From Candidatus Dojkabacteria bacterium (GTDB lineage Bacteria; Patescibacteriota; Dojkabacteria; SC72), in the NCBI GenBank assembly GCA_012511375.1, contig JAAZGF010000094.1, forward strand, positions 1 to 10,345: a stretch of DNA of 10,345 nucleotides, read 5' to 3'. Position 1 is the stretch's first letter; every line of letters starts with the position of its first letter. Below the pieces are notes generated by a model that did no database searches, was not told the origin of the DNA, and was given only the letters and a program-made list of their open reading frames with translations. Positions 5,706 through 10,345 of the stretch are shown piece by piece. The position numbers and the translations under genes were made by a program.

Positions 5706-5743
5706 CTTTTAGAAGGGTCTAAAAAACTCTAAAATTTTTAGAG
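5706..5743. repeat. Cluster of four TTTTAGA/TCTAAAA heptamers
   Basis: TTTTAGA (5707-5713), TCTAAAA (5718-5724), TCTAAAA (5728-5734) and TTTTAGA (5736-5742) are packed into 36 bases. They form two perfect palindromes: 7-base arms around AGGG, and 8-base arms around a single T (CTCTAAAA/TTTTAGAG). The cluster lies 37 bases upstream of the rpmH -35 and within the dnaA/rpmH divergent region, so it is a good operator or origin-binding candidate. Confidence 0.6.
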
Positions 5744-5779
5744 ATGAATTGCGAATTTTTAAAAAAGACAGCATTTTGC

Positions 5780-5808
5780 TTGGCATTTAATCTGATGAAC
5801 TGTATAAT
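5780..5808 (+). promoter_or_regulatory. rpmH operon promoter
   Basis: TTGGCA (5780-5785), a 17-base spacer and TATAAT (5803-5808) form a near-consensus housekeeping sigma promoter. The -10 ends only 9 bases before the rpmH ATG, so the mRNA would start at or within about 3 bases of the coding sequence. An ATG AAA TGA triplet overlaps the real start. Confidence 0.75.
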
Positions 5809-5817
5809 AGCGATGAA

Positions 5818-6000
5818 ATGAAAAGAACATATCAACCAAAAAATATTAAAAGAATTAAGAAACTGGGTTTTAGGGCTAGAAACAAAACAGCTGGAGGAAG
5901 AAACGTTCTAAAAAGAAGAAGAGCGAAAGGCAGGAAAAGTCTCTCTGTAAGCGAAGAGTACAAACTGCTTAGAAAAAAGAAAACAAAAAGTATAAAATAG
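5818..6000 (+). CDS. rpmH: 50S ribosomal protein L34
   Basis: The 60-residue, highly basic product matches L34 through MKRTYQPKN, GFRAR and the RRRAKGRK core. L34 is a small protein of the large ribosomal subunit. L34 is usually about 44-47 residues and ends near the VS(D/E)E position. Here about 13 extra residues follow (YKLLRKKKTKSIK), a basic C-terminal extension. It is the first gene of the plus-strand rpmH-rnpA-yidD-yidC-jag series, with rnpA 9 bases downstream. The promoter abuts the start codon and no Shine-Dalgarno is possible, which implies leaderless translation of a very highly expressed gene. Identification is secure. Confidence 0.97.
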   Translation: MKRTYQPKNIKRIKKLGFRARNKTAGGRNVLKRRRAKGRKSLSVSEEYKLLRKKKTKSIK

Positions 6001-6009
6001 GAATATACT

Positions 6010-6345
6010 ATGCTTCCAAAAAAATTTCGTTTGCCAGCCGAATATTTTAGAAAACAGTACCAAAAAGGCAAGAAAACCAGAGGTAGGTATGGAATGTTTG
6101 TTGTCTCAGAGAATGAGATTGCAAACCCAAGATTTGGTTTTGTTGTTAGTAAAAAAATAGGTAGTGCTGTTACTAGAAATAGAATGACAAGACTTCTAAG
6201 AGTAGTAGTTATGGAAATAGTTAATGAAAAGAATTTAAGTAATTTAAATAAGGATTTTCAATATATAGCGTTTGAGTTTTGTGATAAGAAATCTTTACTA
6301 AAGGAAGAAATCTCTTTACAAATAGAAAGGAGCATCAATGATTAA
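6010..6345 (+). CDS. rnpA: Ribonuclease P protein component
   Basis: The 111-residue basic product is the protein subunit of RNase P, which assists the catalytic RNA in removing 5' leaders from pre-tRNAs. Diagnostic features are the N-terminal LPKKFRLP, RFGFVVSKKIGSAVTRNRMTRLLR (41-64) with the RNR signature at 56-58, and the following basic helix. The length is normal for RnpA. It is 9 bases after rpmH and its last 8 bases overlap the yidD start, as in many bacterial rpmH-rnpA-yidD operons. Only a weak AGGA precedes the start. The tRNA genes in this window would be among its substrates. Confidence 0.96.
   Translation: MLPKKFRLPAEYFRKQYQKGKKTRGRYGMFVVSENEIANPRFGFVVSKKIGSAVTRNRMTRLLRVVVMEIVNEKNLSNLNKDFQYIAFEFCDKKSLLKEEISLQIERSIND
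6326..6332 (+). promoter_or_regulatory. Strong Shine-Dalgarno for yidD
   Basis: AAAGGAG ends 5 bases before the yidD ATG, within rnpA. It is the clearest ribosome-binding site in the window. It shows that internal operon genes can use classical Shine-Dalgarno pairing, while several promoter-proximal genes have none. Confidence 0.8.
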
Positions 6346-6580
6346 GAAATTAGTTTTAATATTAATTAAAATTTATCAAAAAACGCTTTCTTTTGATCAC
6401 GGTTTTTTTGGCAAACTATTTCCAAATATCAGATTTTGTAAGTTTACCCCCTCCTGCTCAGAGTATGGCTACTCAGCGATAGAAAAATTTGGTATTTTTA
6501 AAGGAGGATGGCTATTTCTGAAAAGGTTTGTTAAATGTAATCCGTGGACAGAACCAGGGACATATGATCCTGTTCCTTGA
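6338..6580 (+). CDS. yidD: Membrane protein insertion efficiency factor YidD
   Basis: The 80-residue product has the compact YidD signature: an N-terminal hydrophobic helix (LVLILIKIYQKTLS), FCKFTPSCSEYGYSAIEKFG (33-52), KGGWLFLKRFVKCNPW (55-70) and a terminal YDPVP. Three Cys residues (34, 40, 66) are kept. YidD is an inner-leaflet protein that helps membrane protein insertion, consistent with yidC 52 bases downstream. It overlaps rnpA by 8 bases (ATGATTAA), which suggests translational coupling, and has a good Shine-Dalgarno inside rnpA. Confidence 0.95.
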   Translation: MIKKLVLILIKIYQKTLSFDHGFFGKLFPNIRFCKFTPSCSEYGYSAIEKFGIFKGGWLFLKRFVKCNPWTEPGTYDPVP

Positions 6581-6632
6581 TTCAAATTTATGATATAGTC
6601 CCAATCATGCTGTTATTTAGAACTTTTTAAAA

Positions 6633-7481
6633 ATGTTAGGAACAATTTGGAACAATATAGTTTACTATCCAATCTTAAATCTCTTACTAGCCTTCTATGC
6701 TCTTTTTGGAAATAACTTGGGATTAGCTATTATCGCCATTGCTATTGTATTTCGTCTTTTGTTAATTCCTTTGATGAATAAACAAAGAGAAATGACAAAG
6801 AAAATGTCTTCTCTTAAGCCTCAACTAGATCAAATACAAAAGAAATACAAAAATAATCCAGAAAAACTTTCTCAAGAGCAGGTAAAGCTGTATAAAAAAG
6901 TAGGATACAATCCATTAGGTTGCTTTGTAACTTTTCTTCCTCAATTGATCATTCTTTCTGTTTTAATACAAGTAATTAGAAATGTTACAGGAGGAACACT
7001 AGATGGTATATATCCATTTATGGAGAGCTGGTTAAACGGAGGAGCTTCTTTATCAATAAATACACAATTTCTAATTTGGGATCTCACAAAGTCATACAAT
7101 GATATTGCTGCAGAGGTAGGAAAGTTTGCCCCACTCTCTTTAGGCTACTTTCTTCTTAGCTTCCTTGTAGGGGTTTCTCAATATTTTGCTTCAAAGTTTA
7201 CTCAAACATTACAAAATCCAGCAGGACTTACAGAAACAAAAAAGAAAGCAAAGAACGAAGAGCTATCAGCAGAAGAAATGCAAAAGAAAATGTCAGGTTC
7301 CTTTATGTATATTCTTCCATTAAGTACGATATTTATAACGATAAGTGCCCCTGCAGCTCTTAGCTTGTATTGGGTAATACAGTCGTTCATGCTGGTTTTT
7401 CAGTATCTTTTGATGGACAAAGAAAAGAGCAAAGAAGCTTTCAAGAAAACATTATCAAAACTAAAAGCTAAAAAGAAATAA
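6633..7481 (+). CDS. yidC: Membrane protein insertase YidC/Oxa1
   Basis: The 282-residue product is a short, Gram-positive-type YidC lacking the large periplasmic domain. It has the family's five-helix core. The first core helix (about 29-48) bears the essential groove Arg41 (IVFRLLLIP). A basic cytoplasmic hairpin spans 49-92 (SSLKPQLDQIQKKY), followed by YNPLGCFVTFLPQLII, a helix near 165-186, and MYILPLSTIFITISAPAALSLYWVIQS (about 226-252). It ends in a Lys-rich tail. It inserts membrane proteins alone or with SecYEG. No signal-peptidase II lipobox is seen. Between yidD and this gene lies a TATAGT hexamer (6594-6599) and a seven-codon ATG-to-TAA frame (6607-6630), so separate transcription is possible. 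No Shine-Dalgarno is apparent. Confidence 0.96.
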   Translation: MLGTIWNNIVYYPILNLLLAFYALFGNNLGLAIIAIAIVFRLLLIPLMNKQREMTKKMSSLKPQLDQIQKKYKNNPEKLSQEQVKLYKKVGYNPLGCFVTFLPQLIILSVLIQVIRNVTGGTLDGIYPFMESWLNGGASLSINTQFLIWDLTKSYNDIAAEVGKFAPLSLGYFLLSFLVGVSQYFASKFTQTLQNPAGLTETKKKAKNEELSAEEMQKKMSGSFMYILPLSTIFITISAPAALSLYWVIQSFMLVFQYLLMDKEKSKEAFKKTLSKLKAKKK

Positions 7482-7520
7482 TGCCCCTTTTTTGTAACTT
7501 AAATTTTTAAACATTATCTT

Positions 7521-8003
7521 ATGAAAGATAAAGAAATTAAAAAGTTTGTAAAAGAAGAGATAGAGACACTATGCTCTCTTTTAGAAGTAGAGTGTGAAAG
7601 AAGTTTTGAAATGGAAGAAGGAGATAATGATGAGGTAACTTACATTAAAATATATTTTGAAGGAGAAGATCTAGGATATATGATTGGAAATCATGGAAGG
7701 CATTTAGATTCTTTACAATATATATTACAGCTTATGGTTGGGAAAATTATAGATCAGGATCCTCAGTATAGGGTATTAGTGGATGTGGGTGGATACAGAA
7801 AGGAGAAGGACAGTAAAATAGAGGATTTGGCATTACAAAAGGCAGACGATGTGAGGATTTTAGGAGAAGAAATAGAAATGGAACCAATGAGCCCAGCTGA
7901 CAGAAGGGTTGTGCATACGACACTTTCTCAGTATGAAGATATAACAACGGAGAGCATTGGAGAAGGGGTAGATAGAAGGGTTGTGATAAAACCTGCTAAA
8001 TAG
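7521..8003 (+). CDS. jag: KH/R3H RNA-binding protein Jag (KhpB)
   Basis: The 160-residue acidic protein contains a KH domain with the IGNHGR loop (55-60, GxxG type) and a C-terminal R3H domain with the R128-x3-H132 motif, finishing IGEGVDRRVVIKP. This is the Jag/KhpB family, RNA-binding proteins usually encoded after yidC and linked to cell-envelope growth control through RNA binding. The N-terminal Jag_N domain of longer homologues is absent; the first 30 residues form a short charged helix. It is 39 bases after yidC and likely cotranscribed. The acidic composition contrasts with its basic neighbours. Confidence 0.93.
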   Translation: MKDKEIKKFVKEEIETLCSLLEVECERSFEMEEGDNDEVTYIKIYFEGEDLGYMIGNHGRHLDSLQYILQLMVGKIIDQDPQYRVLVDVGGYRKEKDSKIEDLALQKADDVRILGEEIEMEPMSPADRRVVHTTLSQYEDITTESIGEGVDRRVVIKPAK

Positions 8004-8005
8004 TA

Positions 8006-8033
8006 TTAACAGATCTCTATAACGTGCTAGAAT
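8006..8033 (+). promoter_or_regulatory. Near-leaderless promoter for the ligase-like gene
   Basis: TTAACA (8006-8011), a 16-base spacer and TAGAAT (8028-8033) preceded by TGC give an extended -10 promoter. Seven bases after the -10 is the A of the ATG at 8040, so the predicted transcript begins at the start codon. It begins 2 bases after the jag stop codon. Confidence 0.65.
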
Positions 8034-8039
8034 TGTTTA

Positions 8040-9479
8040 ATGAAGAAACTCCTTAACCGAAAGAACTTTTTTGTCGTTAGCGTTATACTTCTTTTTCTTT
8101 TTCTTTCTTACTTTCTTCTACAAGAATCTCTCGAAAAAACACTCTTTTTGTCTTTTACTCTTTTTTTGTGGTTGAGTACATATCTGTATACAAAAGACTT
8201 AACCTTTTCCTCTTTTCTGTATATATTAATTGTACTTCCTTTTAACCTCACATTGCAGTTACAGGGGAATGTGGAAATCTTTAACACATATTTCAATTTC
8301 CCGTCTCCTTTTGTAAACGGAATATATTCAAACTACCTTGTCCCTACTCTCTCGATAGTTGATATCGGAGCAGTTCTTTTTCTCTTCTCTATTTTAGTTG
8401 AAAAAGGTTTTAAATATCTTTGGAGTATTATTAAAGATTTTAAAAACGGCTTTCTTCTTTTTCTCTTCTTCCTGTTAATTCAAAACATATTTTTGAGCAG
8501 TGCTTTTACAGTATTGACCTCCACAAGACTTGTTCTCTATCTTTTAGTCCTCTTTTCACTCATTGACTACTGTAAAGAAAATTCTTCAGAGAAAGTGTTA
8601 CTTACATCTTCCTTTGTTTTGCTTTTAAACTTAATAATTCAAGGGGCAGTAGGTATACTGCAAGTTTTCAAAGGAGCTTCTTTAGGTTTACTATTCTTAG
8701 GTGAGTCTCAAGTAGTAAATGGAATGCAAGGTTCAAGTTTTGTTGATCTAGGAGGAAAGCTTCTTTTAAGGGCATATGGGACTTTCCCACATCCAAACAT
8801 ATTAGGAGGCTTTTTGGTTCTTTGTATCCTCTTTGGAATTCTTAGTTCTAAAAAAATCCCTGGAGTAGGAATTCCTTTAGTAATTCTTTCTTTAATAATT
8901 CTACCTTTTACATTTTCAAGGATAGCAATAGTACTGTCTGTTTTAATTCTCTTTTTGCTTCTTCTAAGAAGTATCTTAAATCTAAAAACAAAACAATTCT
9001 CTTTTTCGCCCCTACTCCTTTTGGAAAGGTTTAGGAATCTACTTAGTGGCAAAGATAGCGGTTGGGGAGATAGAGTTAACTTGTTAAAAGCATCTTGGAG
9101 AGTATTAAAGGGAAACTACGTCTTTGGTACAGGCTCAGGATCTTTTGTTAAGGGTATGGAAAATTTCGTTCCTACTACCTCAGGGGGTATTTCTCTTGTT
9201 CAGCCTGTTCATAATATTTTTGTACTACTACTGGTAGAATTAGGTGTTTTTGGTTTTCCAATATATCTTTATATATTATTAAGGTTGTTAGTGAAGAATG
9301 TTGGCAAGGTTACGGTTTTTAAAGTGATGGTTGTTACTGCTATTTTAGGATTAGGTTTTTGGGATCATTTTCTTGTCTCTTTGCCTCAAGGTTCTATTTT
9401 TCTTATCTTAATGTTTCTCCTTCTACTATTTGATTCAGAAGATTTAAAGAAAAAAGGAAAAGAGAAATTATCTCTATAG
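8040..9479 (+). CDS. O-antigen ligase / Wzy-type polymerase-like membrane protein
   Basis: The 479-residue protein has roughly a dozen hydrophobic helices. Family marks include RAYGTFPHPNILGGFL (244-259), TFSRIA (291-296) and GDRVNLLKASW (343-353). Further marks are FGTGSGSF (362-369) and the large-loop motif VQPVHNIFVLLLVELGVFG (387-405), where H391 and nearby residues match the His/Glu pattern of the O-antigen ligase (Wzy_C) superfamily. Such proteins join undecaprenyl-linked glycans to an acceptor or polymerise repeat units outside the membrane. In a CPR-like cell without lipopolysaccharide the acceptor is unknown and could be an S-layer or surface glycan. No glycosyltransferase genes are nearby, and it has its own promoter. 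The stop codon lies 10 bases from the 3' end of convergent tRNA-Ser(GGA). Confidence 0.85.
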   Translation: MKKLLNRKNFFVVSVILLFLFLSYFLLQESLEKTLFLSFTLFLWLSTYLYTKDLTFSSFLYILIVLPFNLTLQLQGNVEIFNTYFNFPSPFVNGIYSNYLVPTLSIVDIGAVLFLFSILVEKGFKYLWSIIKDFKNGFLLFLFFLLIQNIFLSSAFTVLTSTRLVLYLLVLFSLIDYCKENSSEKVLLTSSFVLLLNLIIQGAVGILQVFKGASLGLLFLGESQVVNGMQGSSFVDLGGKLLLRAYGTFPHPNILGGFLVLCILFGILSSKKIPGVGIPLVILSLIILPFTFSRIAIVLSVLILFLLLLRSILNLKTKQFSFSPLLLLERFRNLLSGKDSGWGDRVNLLKASWRVLKGNYVFGTGSGSFVKGMENFVPTTSGGISLVQPVHNIFVLLLVELGVFGFPIYLYILLRLLVKNVGKVTVFKVMVVTAILGLGFWDHFLVSLPQGSIFLILMFLLLLFDSEDLKKKGKEKLSL

Positions 9480-9489
9480 GTTAGCGGGA
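9475..9489 (-). repeat. Conserved 3' trailer of tRNA-Ser(GGA), copy 2
   Basis: On the tRNA strand TCCCGCTAACCTATA follows the discriminator and matches the trailer of tRNA-Ser(CGA) at 13 of 15 positions. It overlaps the stop codon (9477-9479) of the convergent ligase-like gene. Confidence 0.5.
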
Positions 9490-9576
9490 CGGAGAGAGTG
9501 GGATTCGAACCCACGATATGATTACTCATATGCACGCTCTCCAAGCGTGTCCTTTCGACCACTCAGGCATCTCTCC
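9490..9576 (-). tRNA. tRNA-Ser (anticodon GGA)
   Basis: The minus strand begins GGAGAGATGCC and ends with paired TCTCTCC and discriminator G. The anticodon stem CACGC/GCGTG encloses TTGGAGA, giving anticodon GGA for UCU and UCC. A long variable arm with a perfect ATATGA/TCATAT stem marks a class II serine tRNA. The T-arm is GTGGG-TTCGAAT-CCCAC. The D-arm is identical to that of tRNA-Ser(CGA). No CCA is encoded. It lies 10 bases downstream of tRNA-Arg and is probably cotranscribed with it. Confidence 0.96.
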
Positions 9577-9586
9577 TTTTTAAAAA

Positions 9587-9660
9587 CGTACCTGGCCGGA
9601 GTCGAACCGACAACCTACTGCTTAGAAGGCAGTTGCTCTATCCGATTGAGCTACAGGTAC
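9587..9660 (-). tRNA. tRNA-Arg (anticodon TCT)
   Basis: The minus strand reads GTACCTG...CAGGTAC with discriminator G, a complete cloverleaf and a normal short variable loop. The anticodon stem ACTGC/GCAGT encloses CTTCTAA, so the anticodon is TCT, reading AGA/AGG. AGA is clearly the favoured arginine codon in the neighbouring genes. The D-arm is GCTC-AATCGGATA-GAGC. CCA is not encoded. Confidence 0.96.
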
Positions 9661-9673
9661 ATAAGCAACAGCA

Positions 9674-9682
9674 ATTTTATCA
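9674..9682 (-). promoter_or_regulatory. Extended -10 promoter for the tRNA-Arg/tRNA-Ser unit
   Basis: TGATAAAAT on the minus strand is a TGn-extended -10 ending 13 bases before the tRNA-Arg 5' end. It resembles the TGATATAAT in front of tRNA-Ser(CGA). No convincing -35 is seen. Confidence 0.45.
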
Positions 9683-9705
9683 GGAAATAGGTGTAAAATA
9701 AAGGA

Positions 9706-10345
9706 TTATTTAACATCCTTAATTGTAATCATAATCCCTCCCCTTCTTTTAGGGAACCGTCTAAAGCTTTCAGGGAACCAATCTGGAAGAAACTCAACCT
9801 TAGGATCCTTGTCAGAGAACTTTAAGTTTTCTAAATATTTATTTCCTTCTTCCCATGTCATATTTTTCAACTCGTTAACCATAGCTTCCTTTTCAACCTT
9901 TGGCTTTACTAAACCTTTTGCAAAAAGTCTAATTCTTACTGTTTGTCCATCATTTTCTACAACAGAAATATCTTTCTCTATATCCTTGTCTAATTCTAAC
10001 TCTCCATTACTATCACTCTCAAAAAGATTTTCATCTTTAGCTTTTTGAGTAAGTAGATCCTTAACAGCCTTATCAAAACCTTCTTTCAGGAAGAATGTAG
10101 CAGAGCTTTTTGTCTTTATAGAAAGACTTGTTTGTGTAGCCTCTGCCCCTATTGCTACTCCTGTTTTAGTACTATCTTGAACAACCTCACTGACGACAGA
10201 ATCAGGAATTATTTTCCAATTCCCATTTTTATTCTTTAATTCGCTTTCCCCTTCTTCAATAGCTATTCCTTTTAAGTCATTAACCCCAGCATCTACATCA
10301 GCTTTAGAGAGAACAGTATATTCCTTTTTTGATCCTCCAGAAAAG
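9706..10345 (-). CDS. C-terminal part of a baseplate-J-like surface protein (cut by window edge)
   Basis: An open minus-strand frame enters from the right edge and ends in TAA at 9706-9708, giving 212 residues with no start in the window. The visible sequence begins FSGGSKKEYTVLSKADVDAG, continues through a predicted alternating strand/helix region rich in Asp, Glu and Lys, and ends in DWFPESFRRFPKRRGGIMITIKDVK. The SGGxxKEYTVLSKADVDxxxxxL pattern and the late P-x-W...P...I.I segment recall the large CPR envelope proteins annotated as baseplate J/gp47-like. That is recognition from memory, not a search. The missing N-terminal part probably holds membrane and repeat regions. The tRNA-Arg gene follows 45 bases downstream on the same strand. 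Confidence 0.7.
   Translation of the reverse strand, partial: FSGGSKKEYTVLSKADVDAGVNDLKGIAIEEGESELKNKNGNWKIIPDSVVSEVVQDSTKTGVAIGAEATQTSLSIKTKSSATFFLKEGFDKAVKDLLTQKAKDENLFESDSNGELELDKDIEKDISVVENDGQTVRIRLFAKGLVKPKVEKEAMVNELKNMTWEEGNKYLENLKFSDKDPKVEFLPDWFPESFRRFPKRRGGIMITIKDVK

Noticed and set aside
7492..7520. Promoter directly before jag (TTGTAA and TATCTT-like hexamers)
   Set aside because: Spacer lengths of 14-16 bases and a -10 touching the ATG would put the transcript start inside the gene; cotranscription with yidC is simpler.
9809..10048. 79-codon plus-strand open frame near the right edge
   Set aside because: It overlaps the well-formed minus-strand coding frame ending at 9706, and its Ser/Phe-rich composition is typical of an antisense shadow.
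1..10345. CRISPR array, transposon or prophage
   Set aside because: No regularly spaced direct repeats, transposase or integrase frames, or terminal inverted repeats were seen; the content is mainly conserved origin-region genes.

Overview
The window is an AT-rich bacterial chromosome segment carrying the replication-origin neighbourhood: dnaN and dnaA run leftward on the minus strand, and rpmH, rnpA, yidD, yidC and jag run rightward on the plus strand. This is the classical divergent dnaA/rpmH arrangement. Several traits suggest a small-genome member of the Candidate Phyla Radiation (Patescibacteria). Proteins are compact. Start sites often lack Shine-Dalgarno sequences, and some promoters sit almost on the start codon. 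tRNA genes do not encode CCA. There is a coiled-coil/two-TM protein of a type common in that group, and a fragment resembling the 'baseplate J-like' envelope proteins of CPR genomes. The phylum-level call is an inference from protein style and cannot be refined without a search. TGA is used as a normal stop.

Left part (1-1862, minus-strand genes): the 5' part of an unidentified polytopic membrane protein; an intergenic stretch with two good, convergent DnaA boxes; a tRNA-Ser(CGA) gene with its own promoter; and a two-gene unit of small membrane proteins. A plus-strand OmpR/PhoB-type regulator (1863-2549) follows. Its receiver domain has lost the phosphoacceptor Asp and the conserved Lys, and its 3' end overlaps the 3' end of dnaN by 24 bases.

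Origin (2526-5817): dnaN, a 446-base non-coding gap, dnaA, and a 254-base gap before rpmH. The dnaN/dnaA gap holds DnaA boxes next to the dnaA stop codon, a run of six TAG-like triplets matching the DnaA-trio element, and then an alternating AT tract. The order is the same as in Bacillus subtilis oriC. The dnaA/rpmH gap holds a DnaA-box-like site, a cluster of TTTTAGA/TCTAAAA heptamers and the rpmH promoter. A bipartite motif is shared by the dnaA and dnaN upstream regions.

Right part: rpmH-rnpA-yidD-yidC-jag supply ribosomal protein L34, the RNase P protein, two membrane-protein-insertion factors and a KH/R3H RNA-binding protein. An O-antigen ligase/polymerase-like membrane protein with its own near-leaderless promoter follows. 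The window closes with minus-strand tRNA-Ser(GGA), tRNA-Arg(TCT) and the C-terminal part of a large, probably surface-located protein. I see no CRISPR array, insertion sequence or obvious horizontally acquired system. The most interesting material is regulatory: origin architecture, repeated short motifs, promoter layout and the phosphorylation-independent regulator beside dnaN.
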